DNA of 13,225 nt from an uncultured Limnohabitans sp. (GCA_937928195.1 CALEYZ010000100.1:1-13225); one strand, 5' to 3'. Positions 1-6,902 are shown, numbered from the stretch's first letter. Numbers and translations are program-made. The notes: a model not told the origin generated them from the letters alone.

Positions 1-623
1 TGTTCCGGGAGGACTTGTTCCACCGTTTGAATGTGATTCGTTTGCGGTTGCCCGCATTGCGCGAACGGCGTGAAGATGTGCAGGTACTTGCCAAACATTT
101 TTTGTTGCAAAGCGCACAGCAACTGGGCGTGGAGCCCAAGCGTATTTCTGAGCAAGCTTTGGAAATTTTGAGTCACTTCAATTTCCCAGGCAATGTGCGT
201 CAGCTTGAAAACATTTGCCATTGGTTGACCGTCATGGCGCCGGCGCAAATGATTGAGTCCAAAGATTTGCCGCCTGAAGTTTTATTGCCACCGGATGATG
301 CGCACTCAGTTGCGGCAACATTGCGGCGTGATGTTTCTGGTGCTGCCAACGAAACGACGGGCGCTCATACTGCGCCTGTCAGTTCTTTGGTCAATCTTGG
401 CCCCCACGCCGGATGGGAAAGTGCCTTGGAAGTTGAGGCGCTTCAATTGTTGGGCACAGATCGTCAAGACGTTTGGGATGTGTTAACGCGTCGTTTTGAA
501 TCTCTGTTGATTCAAGCTGCATTGGCCACCACGCGAGGTCGTCGCATTGAGGCGGCTGTGAAATTGGGCATTGGTCGCAATACCATCACGCGCAAGATTC
601 AAGAGTTGAACATTGATGCTTAA
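1..623 (+). CDS. ntrC: Nitrogen regulation response regulator NtrC, C-terminal part (5' end outside window)
   Basis: The reading frame is open from base 3, so the gene is cut by the window edge and the TTG at 15 is not its start. The visible 206 residues begin in the AAA+ sigma-54 activator domain (FREDLFHRLNVIRLRLP, then LRERREDV) and continue through the sensor-2 region (FPGNVRQLEN). A variable linker of about 80 residues follows, then a Fis-type helix-turn-helix at the end (RRIEAAVKLGIGRNTITRKI). NtrC is the DNA-binding partner of the NtrB kinase. When phosphorylated under nitrogen limitation it forms an ATPase ring that opens sigma-54 promoters such as that of glnA. The linker wording (DVWDVLTRRFE) and the RNTITRK helix fit NtrC better than other sigma-54 activators. 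The receiver domain is not visible, so a close paralogue such as NtrX cannot be fully excluded, but the C-terminus argues for NtrC. Confidence 0.9.
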   Translation, partial: FREDLFHRLNVIRLRLPALRERREDVQVLAKHFLLQSAQQLGVEPKRISEQALEILSHFNFPGNVRQLENICHWLTVMAPAQMIESKDLPPEVLLPPDDAHSVAATLRRDVSGAANETTGAHTAPVSSLVNLGPHAGWESALEVEALQLLGTDRQDVWDVLTRRFESLLIQAALATTRGRRIEAAVKLGIGRNTITRKIQELNIDA

Positions 624-638
624 AAAGCTTCACTCATG

Positions 639-671
639 AAAAAAAGGCCTTCGCATGAAGGCCTTTTTTTT
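639..671. terminator. Bidirectional intrinsic terminator between ntrC and the lipoprotein gene
   Basis: A perfect 7-bp GC-rich stem (GGCCTTC 646-652, GAAGGCC 657-663) with a GCAT loop is flanked by seven A on the left (639-645) and eight T on the right (664-671). It therefore reads as stem plus U-run on both strands and can end ntrC (stop at 623) and the convergent lipoprotein gene (stop at 709). Confidence 0.9.
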
Positions 672-708
672 GCTGAATGGTGTCGCCCAGTGGGTGGCCC
701 CTGGCGCA

Positions 709-1971
709 TTATTTCGAGGCGATGATGCCGCCCGCTGTATTGACCACAAGGTATTGATTCTCAGCGCGCAGCAGCGACTTCAGTTCTGCGTCTGTGTTGC
801 TGGTTTGTCGAGTCCAGGTGATGCCATCGGTGCTGGTGATGATGGTGCCGTTGCTGCCAACCACCAAAAACTGATTGACTGACGACAGTGCATTCAACGA
901 GGCGGTGGTGTTGGCATTTTGGGCGGTCCAGGTGATGGCATCCGTACTGCTCAGAACCGTGCCGTAGGTTCCCACTGCAATGAACTTGTAGCTGGTGGTG
1001 CCATTGAGGACACTGGCCAGTGCGCCAACTGCCTTCAAGTTGGCGGAACTGTTGGATGCTTGCGCGGTCCAGGTTGCCCCGTCGGGACTGGTCAAGATCG
1101 TGCCTGCATCGCCCACCGCAACCCAAGTGCCCGACACTGTGTAAGCAACGCCATTTAAATGAGCAGAACCGGGCACACTGGCCGCAGCACCCCAAGTGAT
1201 TCCATCTTTGCTGGTGATGATGGTGCCGTTGTCACCCACGGCCACAGCAATGCTGCCATTGACGGCCAAGGCATTCAAATTTTGGCCAGTGATGCTGGCC
1301 GCTTGTGTCCAAGTTTTGGTATCGGTGCTGTAAATGATTTTGCCTGCTGCACCGACTGCCATGAATTTGGCAAAACCGAATTCAGCGGCATTCAAGTCGG
1401 ATGCAACGACTGGTGTGAGCGCGCTCCAGGTGTCAATGCTGGTGGCGTTGTACATGCGGCCACCATTGCCTACCGCTAAGTAGGAAAATTTGGTGGTGTT
1501 GGTCGCAGTGTCGACATAGCTACCGTATGTCAAACCTGTTTTGGTGCCCGTGTTAAGGTTGGCGCCAGGTGTCCAAACCGTGCCGGCCAATCGAGGTGTA
1601 GCCGTCACCGTGGGTGTTGCATCACCACCGGGGCCGCTGTTGATGCGACCTGTCATGAAAAAAGAATAGGGTGTACCGTTGGTAAGGCCTGTGACCACGA
1701 AAGGCGATGTCACCTTGAGGCGGTAAGTCGATCCTGTTGTGGCCAACCAGTTGCCAATGGTGAGACCTGGATTATTGGGTGCAGCAAAGATCCAATACTC
1801 GACGCCTGGGGTTTCTTTCCAGCTCACGGTGACTTGGCTGTCGCCTGCAATGACGCCAATGCCCCCCACTGGCGGTGCTGGTGTGTTGGAGGTTGAACTG
1901 CCACCACATGCTGCCACCAGAATGGCAGATACAAAGGCCAGCAATGAAGCGCGAATTGAATGCAAAGACAT
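709..1971 (-). CDS. Secreted lipoprotein with fibronectin-III domain and seven-repeat beta-propeller
   Basis: The product is 420 residues if it starts at ATG 1971. That start is preferred over an in-frame upstream one at 2037 because it has AGGA 7 nt upstream and gives a clean lipoprotein signal: a charged N-terminus, a hydrophobic stretch, and lipobox VAA-C with Cys22. A Gly/Ser/Pro linker follows, then a fibronectin type III-like domain (about residues 35-125). From about 130 to 420 there are repeats of the pattern VGxxGxIxxSxDGxTW, about 40 residues each, with VGxxG-like motifs near 167, 206, 245, 286, 332, 370 and 409 and tryptophans at 133, 182, 221, 260, 301, 348 and 386. This resembles BNR/Ycf48-like propellers. 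The last repeat lacks its Trp half and the first residues supply it, as expected for a closed seven-bladed ring. It is probably anchored in the outer membrane and may bind protein or carbohydrate; the actual role is unknown. No functional partner is encoded next to it. Confidence 0.85.
   Translation of the reverse strand: MSLHSIRASLLAFVSAILVAACGGSSTSNTPAPPVGGIGVIAGDSQVTVSWKETPGVEYWIFAAPNNPGLTIGNWLATTGSTYRLKVTSPFVVTGLTNGTPYSFFMTGRINSGPGGDATPTVTATPRLAGTVWTPGANLNTGTKTGLTYGSYVDTATNTTKFSYLAVGNGGRMYNATSIDTWSALTPVVASDLNAAEFGFAKFMAVGAAGKIIYSTDTKTWTQAASITGQNLNALAVNGSIAVAVGDNGTIITSKDGITWGAAASVPGSAHLNGVAYTVSGTWVAVGDAGTILTSPDGATWTAQASNSSANLKAVGALASVLNGTTSYKFIAVGTYGTVLSSTDAITWTAQNANTTASLNALSSVNQFLVVGSNGTIITSTDGITWTRQTSNTDAELKSLLRAENQYLVVNTAGGIIASK
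831..853 (+). repeat. Copy 1 of an exact 23-bp direct repeat inside the propeller gene
   Basis: The 23 bases are identical to 1209-1231, 378 bp away (126 codons, three blades). They encode the GTIITSxDG-type strands of the blades ending in Trp386 and Trp260 respectively. Confidence 0.85.
1209..1231 (+). repeat. Copy 2 of the exact 23-bp direct repeat inside the propeller gene
   Basis: Identical to 831-853 and in the same reading frame of the propeller gene, so recombination between the copies would remove exactly three blades without a frameshift. Confidence 0.85.
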
Positions 1972-1978
1972 GAATATT

Positions 1979-1982
1979 TCCT
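1979..1982 (-). promoter_or_regulatory. Ribosome binding site that fixes the lipoprotein start
   Basis: On the minus strand AGGA lies 7 nt before ATG 1971. The longer in-frame start at 2037 would put 22 unrelated residues in front of the signal peptide, so this site supports the shorter protein. Confidence 0.7.
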
Positions 1983-1983
1983 G

Positions 1984-1995
1984 TACGGAACCGTA
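1984..1995. repeat. Short inverted repeat in the lipoprotein leader
   Basis: TACGG and CCGTA are separated by AA, a perfect 5-bp dyad 12 nt upstream of the lipoprotein start. It could be an operator or a minor hairpin; chance is also possible. Confidence 0.35.
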
Positions 1996-2083
1996 TAGAC
2001 CCCAAATTCTAAGTGACCAGACTGGGGATATTGCCAATGCCTGAGTTTAGGGCCTAGGGCATACTGTTTTCAAGTTCACGCAC

Positions 2084-2088
2084 AAGGA
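2084..2088 (+). promoter_or_regulatory. Ribosome binding site that fixes the signal-peptide start of the FAH protein
   Basis: AAGGA lies 6 nt before ATG 2095. It supports the start that includes the twin-arginine segment rather than internal ATGs at codons 13 or 50. Confidence 0.7.
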
Positions 2089-2094
2089 AAGAAC

Positions 2095-2880
2095 ATGGAC
2101 CGTCGAAATTTCTTCCAAGGCTCTGCCTTGATGTCAACGGGTGCGCTTTTAGGCTGTGCAAGCCCTGGCATCGCCCAGCAAAAAGTCAAAACCCCCTTTG
2201 ACGTGCCGCAGGTTTACATTCCGGTGGTGGGGTCGGACGAAATGTACCCCGTTCGCCGCATTTACTGCATTGGCCGCAATTACGCAGCACATGCCCGTGA
2301 AATGGGCTCCGATCCAACCCGTGAGCCACCGTTCTTCTTTCAAAAACCGACCGATGCCATTCAATATGTGGCAGCGGGCACTGTGGTCCATCATCCTTAC
2401 CCACCGTTGACCAAAAACTATCATTACGAGGCCGAATTGGTGGCCGCTTTGGGCAAAGGCGGTCGCAACATTCCTGTCGACAAAGCTTTGGAGTTGGTGT
2501 GGGGCTACACCTTGGGACTCGACATGACCCGCCGCGATTTGCAGCGCGCCATGGGAGACGAAAAGAAGCCCTGGGAAATTGGCAAGAGCTTTGACCTGTC
2601 AGCGCCCATCGGCGCTTTGCACAAGTTGGCCAACATTGGCCATTTCACTGAAGGTCAAATTTGGTTGAAGGTAAATGGACAAGTCAAACAAAATTCGAAC
2701 CTGAAGAACATGATCTGGTCGGTGGCCGAGCAGATCAGCAAGTTGTCTGAAGCTTTTGAGCTATTTCCTGGTGACATCATTTATTCAGGCACGCCTGAGA
2801 ATGTAGGTCCCGTGGTGCGCGGTGATGTGATTGAAATGCACATTGATCGATTGCCCAACTTGAGTGTCAAAATTGTTTAA
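2095..2880 (+). CDS. Fumarylacetoacetate hydrolase family protein (fumarylpyruvate hydrolase-like) with Tat-type signal
   Basis: The product is 261 residues. The body matches the FAH superfamily, closest by eye to NagK-type fumarylpyruvate hydrolases: YPVRRIYCIGRNYAAHAREM near 51-70, EPPFFFQKP near 77-85, metal-site acids in YEAEL (Glu112, Glu114) and LGLDMTRRDLQ (Asp143), Lys164 in GKSFD, and a late SGTPENVGP motif. Such enzymes hydrolyse C-C bonds of acylpyruvates, for example at the end of the gentisate pathway, with Mg2+ or Mn2+. The oddity is the N-terminus: DRRNFF with twin arginines at 3-4, a weakly hydrophobic Gly/Ala/Ser-rich stretch, and LLG-C at 18-21. This looks like a Tat signal, possibly of a lipoprotein, whereas the family is normally cytoplasmic. 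No gentisate dioxygenase or maleylpyruvate isomerase is in view, so the substrate is open. The MAPEG gene follows 18 nt later, probably co-transcribed. Confidence 0.85.
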   Translation: MDRRNFFQGSALMSTGALLGCASPGIAQQKVKTPFDVPQVYIPVVGSDEMYPVRRIYCIGRNYAAHAREMGSDPTREPPFFFQKPTDAIQYVAAGTVVHHPYPPLTKNYHYEAELVAALGKGGRNIPVDKALELVWGYTLGLDMTRRDLQRAMGDEKKPWEIGKSFDLSAPIGALHKLANIGHFTEGQIWLKVNGQVKQNSNLKNMIWSVAEQISKLSEAFELFPGDIIYSGTPENVGPVVRGDVIEMHIDRLPNLSVKIV

Positions 2881-2898
2881 AACCTCTGGAATAAAAAA

Positions 2899-3279
2899 AT
2901 GAACATTGCCATTGTGTCCGTGTTGATCGCTGGATTGATGCCCTTAACGTGTACTGTGATTGCCAAGGCGGGCAAAAGAAATTACGACAATCACAATCCG
3001 CGTCAGTGGTTGGCTCAGCAGACGGGCTATCGCGCACGTGCCAATGCGGCGCAGGCCAATTGTTTTGAAGCGTTTCCGTTTTTTGCCATCGGCATCCTGT
3101 TTGCCATGCACTCCCAGGTAGATGCTTCGCGCATTGACCTGTATGCCAGTGTTTTTGTGGTGGCTCGGATGATCTACATCGTGAGCTACATCATCGATCA
3201 AGACAAACTGCGCTCACTGGCATGGCTGGTTGGTTTGCTCAGTACCATTGGCTTGTTTTCAGCCAGCATGGGCAGTTGA
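2899..3279 (+). CDS. MAPEG family integral membrane protein
   Basis: The product is 126 residues, normal for bacterial MAPEG proteins, with about four hydrophobic helices (roughly 1-23, 56-74, 82-102, 107-124). The family signature region is present around NCFEAFPFFAIGILFA, preceded by the loop RARANAAQA. Eukaryotic MAPEG members are glutathione-dependent transferases or peroxidases in eicosanoid and detoxification metabolism; most bacterial members have no assigned substrate. The start has a GGAA 7 nt upstream and lies 18 nt after the FAH stop, which suggests one transcript. I cannot assign a specific reaction. Confidence 0.85.
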   Translation: MNIAIVSVLIAGLMPLTCTVIAKAGKRNYDNHNPRQWLAQQTGYRARANAAQANCFEAFPFFAIGILFAMHSQVDASRIDLYASVFVVARMIYIVSYIIDQDKLRSLAWLVGLLSTIGLFSASMGS

Positions 3280-3284
3280 TACAG

Positions 3285-3313
3285 AAACGCCCCGCAAGAG
3301 GGCGCTTCCTTTT
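3285..3313. terminator. Possible weak bidirectional terminator between the MAPEG gene and glnS
   Basis: A short stem (CGCCC 3288-3292 with GGGCG 3300-3304, extended by two A-T pairs after a mismatch) sits between two convergent stop codons. The plus strand continues with CCTTTT and the minus strand has only a short T-run, so termination would be modest. Confidence 0.4.
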
Positions 3314-3318
3314 CAAAC

Positions 3319-5154
3319 TTATTTGCTCCAGGTGTCTTTCAAACCTGTGCAACGATTGAAGACCAACTTGGCGTGACCGTGGTCTGACCGGTCTGCCACA
3401 AAATAGCCATGGCGCTCAAATTGAAATTTGGCGTCGGGCTGGCAGTGGGACAGTGCGGGTTCCACAAAAGCCGTGATCACTTTCAGGCTGTCGGGGTTCA
3501 GGCTGGTCAAGAAGTCTTTGCCACCGGCGTCTGGGTGTGCTTCGCTGAACAAACGATCGTACAAGCGAATTTCGGCAGTGACGGCATCGGCTTGGGCAAC
3601 CCATGTGATCACACCTTTCACCTTGACACTGTCAGAGCCAGGGGTGCCACTTTTGGTGTCTGGAATGAGTTGTGCCAGCACTTCAGTCACTTGGCCGTTG
3701 GCATCTTTGATGGCGCCTGTGCATTCAATGACATGACCGTACTTCAGACGCACCTTGTTGCCTGGGAACAAGCGGAAGAAACCCTTGGGCGGTGTTTCTT
3801 CATAGTCTGTGCGCTCAATCCAAAGTGATTTGCCAAATTTGAAATGGCGCTGCCCTAACTCGGGGTGATGCGGATGCACGGGGGCGTGACAATCGTCCAA
3901 GGTGCCTGCGCCCATCAATTCATCCCAATTGGTGATGGTGAGGGCGATGGGGTCCAGCACGGCCATGGCTCGCGCTGCTTTGGGGTCAAGGTCGTCACGC
4001 AAGCAGCCCTCAAGGGTGCTGTAGTCAATCCATGAATCACTCTTGGTCACACCAATGCGTTCGGCAAACAGTTGCAGGCTCTCGGGCGTGTAGCCGCGGC
4101 GGCGCAATCCTACGATGGTGGGCATGCGAGGGTCATCCCAACCATTGACTTTGCCTTCGTTGACCAGTTGCGCCAATTTGCGTTTACTGGTGATCACGTA
4201 AGTGAGGTTGAGGCGAGCAAATTCGTATTGCTTGGGTGTAGGCTGTGCCAACAAAGCCGTGAGCACGTTGCCATCTGGCAAGTTGTGAGATTCGCTCAGG
4301 CGCGCCAATAACCAATCGTAAAAAGGCCGCTGATCTTCAAACTCCAAGGTGCAAATGCTGTGCGTGATTTGTTCCAGTGCATCCTCAATGGGATGCGCGA
4401 ATGTGTACATTGGATAAATGCACCAAGTGTCACCTGTGTTGTGGTGCGTGGCCCTGCGGATGCGGTAGATGGCCGGATCGCGCATGTTGATATTGGGTGA
4501 CGCCATGTCAATTTTGGCGCGAAGCACGGCTGCGCCGTCGGCCAATTGACCGTCGCGCATTTCTCGGAACCGACTGAGATTTTCTGCACGAGTGCGGCTT
4601 CGGAAGGGGCTGTCTTTGCCGGGTGTGTTGAAGTCTCCGCGGTTCAGTCGCATGTCTTCGGCCGATTGCTCGTCGACATAGGCCAAGTCGGCCTGAATGA
4701 GGAACTCGGCTGCGCGGTACATGAAGTCAAAGTAGTCGCTGGCTTGGTACAGGTGGGAGGTGCCATGGGCATCCCAATTGAAACCCAACCACTTCACCGC
4801 ATCCAAAATGGTATTGACGTATTCGGTGTCTTCTTTTTCGGGGTTGGTGTCGTCAAAGCGCATGTGGCACACACCACCATAGTCGCGCGCCAGTCCAAAA
4901 TTCAGACAGATGCTTTTGGCGTGGCCCACGTGCAAATAGCCGTTGGGCTCGGGCGGGAAGCGCGTGCGAATTTTGGCGGGGTCGGGCGTGCCTTTGGCGT
5001 GATGCGCGGCATCACCAGGCGTGCCGGCCCATTGGCGCTGAGCGTAGGTGCCGTGTGCCAGATCAGCTTCGATGATCTGGCGCAGAAAGTTACTGACCTT
5101 GTGGCCGTCGTGGGGGGCGTCTGTCGTTTTGACTTTGTCGTTGGCTGTGCTCAT
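3319..5154 (-). CDS. glnS: Glutaminyl-tRNA synthetase
   Basis: The product is 611 residues. It charges tRNA-Gln with glutamine in the cytoplasm. Class I signatures are clear: PPEPNGYLHVGH with the HIGH-type motif HVGH at 75-78, the MRFDDTNPEKE segment typical of the GlnRS/GluRS group, and the KMSKS-like loop VITSK at 320-324 (VMSK in many GlnRS). The GlnRS-specific anticodon-binding beta-barrels occupy the C-terminal part. It is longer than the E. coli enzyme (about 554 residues), partly through extra residues around 38-60 before the Rossmann fold. The start fits the N-terminal motif VSNFLRQII found in GlnRS. The only SD-like GAGG is 1 nt from the ATG and lies inside a small hairpin (5155-5171), so initiation may be unusual. 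It is divergent from uppP. Confidence 0.97.
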   Translation of the reverse strand: MSTANDKVKTTDAPHDGHKVSNFLRQIIEADLAHGTYAQRQWAGTPGDAAHHAKGTPDPAKIRTRFPPEPNGYLHVGHAKSICLNFGLARDYGGVCHMRFDDTNPEKEDTEYVNTILDAVKWLGFNWDAHGTSHLYQASDYFDFMYRAAEFLIQADLAYVDEQSAEDMRLNRGDFNTPGKDSPFRSRTRAENLSRFREMRDGQLADGAAVLRAKIDMASPNINMRDPAIYRIRRATHHNTGDTWCIYPMYTFAHPIEDALEQITHSICTLEFEDQRPFYDWLLARLSESHNLPDGNVLTALLAQPTPKQYEFARLNLTYVITSKRKLAQLVNEGKVNGWDDPRMPTIVGLRRRGYTPESLQLFAERIGVTKSDSWIDYSTLEGCLRDDLDPKAARAMAVLDPIALTITNWDELMGAGTLDDCHAPVHPHHPELGQRHFKFGKSLWIERTDYEETPPKGFFRLFPGNKVRLKYGHVIECTGAIKDANGQVTEVLAQLIPDTKSGTPGSDSVKVKGVITWVAQADAVTAEIRLYDRLFSEAHPDAGGKDFLTSLNPDSLKVITAFVEPALSHCQPDAKFQFERHGYFVADRSDHGHAKLVFNRCTGLKDTWSK

Positions 5155-5171
5155 GCCTCGATTTTAGAGGC
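5155..5171 (-). promoter_or_regulatory. Hairpin and -10-like element directly at the glnS start
   Basis: On the minus strand GCCTC (5171-5167) and GAGGC (5159-5155) form a 5-bp stem around a 7-nt loop ending just before ATG 5154. The loop region holds TAAAAT (5166-5161), a 5 of 6 match to the -10 box, only 6 nt from the ATG. Either this is chance, or glnS is transcribed with almost no leader. I see no good -35 at normal spacing. Confidence 0.3.
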
Positions 5172-5200
5172 AGACAGCTGGCGTGGGGCCTGTGAAGAGC

Positions 5201-5206
5201 GATAAT
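5201..5206 (+). promoter_or_regulatory. Candidate -10 box for uppP
   Basis: GATAAT matches the -10 consensus at 5 of 6 positions, 23 nt before the GTG start. The hexamer 17 nt further upstream (CTGGCG, 5178-5183) is only a 3 of 6 match to -35, so this is a tentative sigma-70-type promoter. Confidence 0.4.
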
Positions 5207-5218
5207 TCAGGCATATCG

Positions 5219-5224
5219 AAGGAG
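5219..5224 (+). promoter_or_regulatory. Strong Shine-Dalgarno that selects the GTG start of uppP
   Basis: AAGGAG lies 5 nt before GTG 5230. It supports the GTG start, which also gives the usual short N-terminus before the first conserved glutamate. Confidence 0.8.
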
Positions 5225-5229
5225 TACCT

Positions 5230-6054
5230 GTGGATTCATTGTTGCTGGCCAAAGCCGCGGTCATGGGCGTGGTGGAGGGCTTGACCGAATTTTTGCCCAT
5301 TTCATCAACGGGGCACCTCATTTTGGCTGGGGCTTTGCTGGGTTTTGACGATGACAAGGCCAAGGTCTTTGACATTGCCATTCAAACCGGTGCCATCTTT
5401 GCCGTCATCTTGGTTTATTGGGAAAAAATTCGCAGCACGCTCAAAGCCCTTCGTTACCAAGTTGAGGCCCAGCGATTTGTGCTGAATGTTGTCATTGGTT
5501 TTTTGCCTGCCGTCGTGTTGGGTTTGCTGTTTGGCAAGCTGATCAAAGCGCATTTGTTCACCCCTTGGGTGGTGGCCACCACCTTCATTGCGGGCGGCTT
5601 CATTATTTTGTGGGCAGAAAGAAGACCTGCTTCCAGCGTGCGAATTCGTGCTGTGGAAGACATGCGGGGACGCGACGCCTTGATGGTGGGCTTGGTGCAA
5701 TGTTTGGCCATGGTGCCTGGTACCAGCCGCAGTGGTGCAACCATCATTGGCGGTATGTTGCTGGGCTTGTCGCGCAAAGCGGCCACCGATTTTTCATTTT
5801 TCTTGGCCATTCCCACTCTCATTGGCGCGGGGGTTTACAGCCTTTACAAAGAGCGTGCGCTCTTGTCGATGGCCGATGTCCCGCTGTTTGTCACAGGCTT
5901 GGTGGTGTCCTTCATCAGCGCTTGGATTTGTGTTCGTTGGCTGTTGAAATACATTGCCAGCCACAGCTTTGAGGTCTTTGCCTGGTACCGCATTGCGTTC
6001 GGTTTGGTGGTGCTTGGCACCGCTTGGACAGGCCTGGTGACTTGGGCCCCTTAA
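5230..6054 (+). CDS. uppP: Undecaprenyl-diphosphatase (UppP/BacA)
   Basis: The product is 274 residues from a GTG start, the normal family length. This multi-pass inner-membrane enzyme removes a phosphate from undecaprenyl diphosphate so that the C55 lipid carrier can be reused for peptidoglycan and other surface polymers; overexpression gives bacitracin resistance. The first active-site motif is VEGLTEFLPISSTGHL, with Glu16, Glu20 and His29 matching the catalytic acids and histidine of E. coli BacA. The second is PGTSRSGATIIGG, with Arg167 matching the essential arginine. Several hydrophobic helices fill the rest. It is divergent from glnS and converges on the alpha/beta hydrolase gene; the 38-nt gap 6055-6092 shows no convincing terminator. 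Confidence 0.97.
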   Translation: MDSLLLAKAAVMGVVEGLTEFLPISSTGHLILAGALLGFDDDKAKVFDIAIQTGAIFAVILVYWEKIRSTLKALRYQVEAQRFVLNVVIGFLPAVVLGLLFGKLIKAHLFTPWVVATTFIAGGFIILWAERRPASSVRIRAVEDMRGRDALMVGLVQCLAMVPGTSRSGATIIGGMLLGLSRKAATDFSFFLAIPTLIGAGVYSLYKERALLSMADVPLFVTGLVVSFISAWICVRWLLKYIASHSFEVFAWYRIAFGLVVLGTAWTGLVTWAP

Positions 6055-6092
6055 GCATCTTTCAAAGCTGCGAAAGGGGTGAGTCGTATTGA

Positions 6093-6902
6093 CTAAGGCG
6101 TGGCGCCCATGTTACGCAGTGCAGCCTCAACTGCTGCCGCTGTGGCAATGGGTTTTTCCATTGGGAACAGGTGAGAGCCGTCTAGCCACATGACGCGCCC
6201 CTTGGCGATGCTGTGCGTCATCTCGCTACCGACCACTTTCATTTCACGTGAATGCGTGCCACCGATGAAGGCCACTAGGCATTTAGGCGGATGGCGCTTC
6301 AGCATGGAAGGCAAGTTGTGGGGCAGGGTGTTGTAGATCAAAGTTTCGATGTCGCGATCAAAACTCAGCACCCGTTCACCTTTGTCATCTTGCGTACCGT
6401 TGAGCGCATAGTCGTGCAGCACTTCTGGGTGCCAATGGGCAAACGCACGTTTGTGTTGGAAGTGCTCAACGACAGCCTCGACGTTGGGCCAGTGTTGCCG
6501 ACGTGATTTGCTGATGCGACCAGGACTGACGTTGCCAATCCAGTTGGTTTTCTTGGCCAGTTGAAGGGCACTGGCTTTCCAGCCCCCCACCACCGGAGAG
6601 TCGAGCAAGACAACGCCTGCGGCCACTTCAGGGTGTTGCGATGCGCACATCAAGCTGAGCATGCCGCCCAAAGAGTGACCGACCAAGTAAGGTTTTTCGC
6701 CAGTCTGCGCCATCACCTGGTTTGCAAACTCGGCCAGCTCTTTGACCAAGTGTGGCCAATTGCTGGTGACGGGGTACTCAGGGCTGTGGCCCAACTTTTC
6801 GATGGCATGAACTTGAAAGCCACGCGCTTCTAAGTCTTCTCGCAGAACCCGGTAGGTGCTGGCAGGAAAACTGTTGCCGTGTGAAAAAACAATCTGCGCC
6901 AT
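6093..6902 (-). CDS. Alpha/beta hydrolase coupled to anbu
   Basis: The product is 269 residues, with the alpha/beta-hydrolase fold signs FSHGNSFPAS (oxyanion HG at 8-9), the nucleophile elbow GHSLGG with Ser77, and a late catalytic histidine in DGSHLFPME (His244). The acidic member of the triad is not obvious, since the usual GxxD position reads GGTHSRE. There is no signal peptide, so it is probably cytoplasmic. The ATG overlaps the anbu TGA by one base (TGATG), which usually means translational coupling. The substrate is unknown; an esterase, lipase or thioesterase activity is possible. It is the last gene of the suhB-mutS-anbu run. Confidence 0.85.
   Translation of the reverse strand: MAQIVFSHGNSFPASTYRVLREDLEARGFQVHAIEKLGHSPEYPVTSNWPHLVKELAEFANQVMAQTGEKPYLVGHSLGGMLSLMCASQHPEVAAGVVLLDSPVVGGWKASALQLAKKTNWIGNVSPGRISKSRRQHWPNVEAVVEHFQHKRAFAHWHPEVLHDYALNGTQDDKGERVLSFDRDIETLIYNTLPHNLPSMLKRHPPKCLVAFIGGTHSREMKVVGSEMTHSIAKGRVMWLDGSHLFPMEKPIATAAAVEAALRNMGATP

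Noticed and set aside
1972..2037. Longer N-terminus for the lipoprotein starting at 2037
   Set aside because: The added 22 residues lack signal-peptide character and would bury the signal sequence; the internal ATG at 1971 has a ribosome site and lipobox at the right distance.
2007..2037. Sigma-70 promoter for the lipoprotein (TTGGCA with TAGAAT on the minus strand)
   Set aside because: Both hexamers match 5 of 6, but the spacer is 20 nt, too long for a confident call.
4183..4197. Apparent loss of the KMSKS motif in GlnS
   Set aside because: VITSK is an ordinary variant of the VMSK form seen in GlnRS; the catalytic lysine is kept, so the enzyme is not degenerate.
4546..5205. 219-codon plus-strand open frame opposite glnS
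   Set aside because: It is antisense to well-conserved GlnS sequence including the HVGH region, and its translation resembles no family I know; it is a shadow of the GC-rich codon pattern.
6055..6092. Terminator between uppP and the alpha/beta hydrolase
   Set aside because: CTTTC/GAAAG can pair over an 8-nt loop, but the stem is weak and no T-run follows on either strand.
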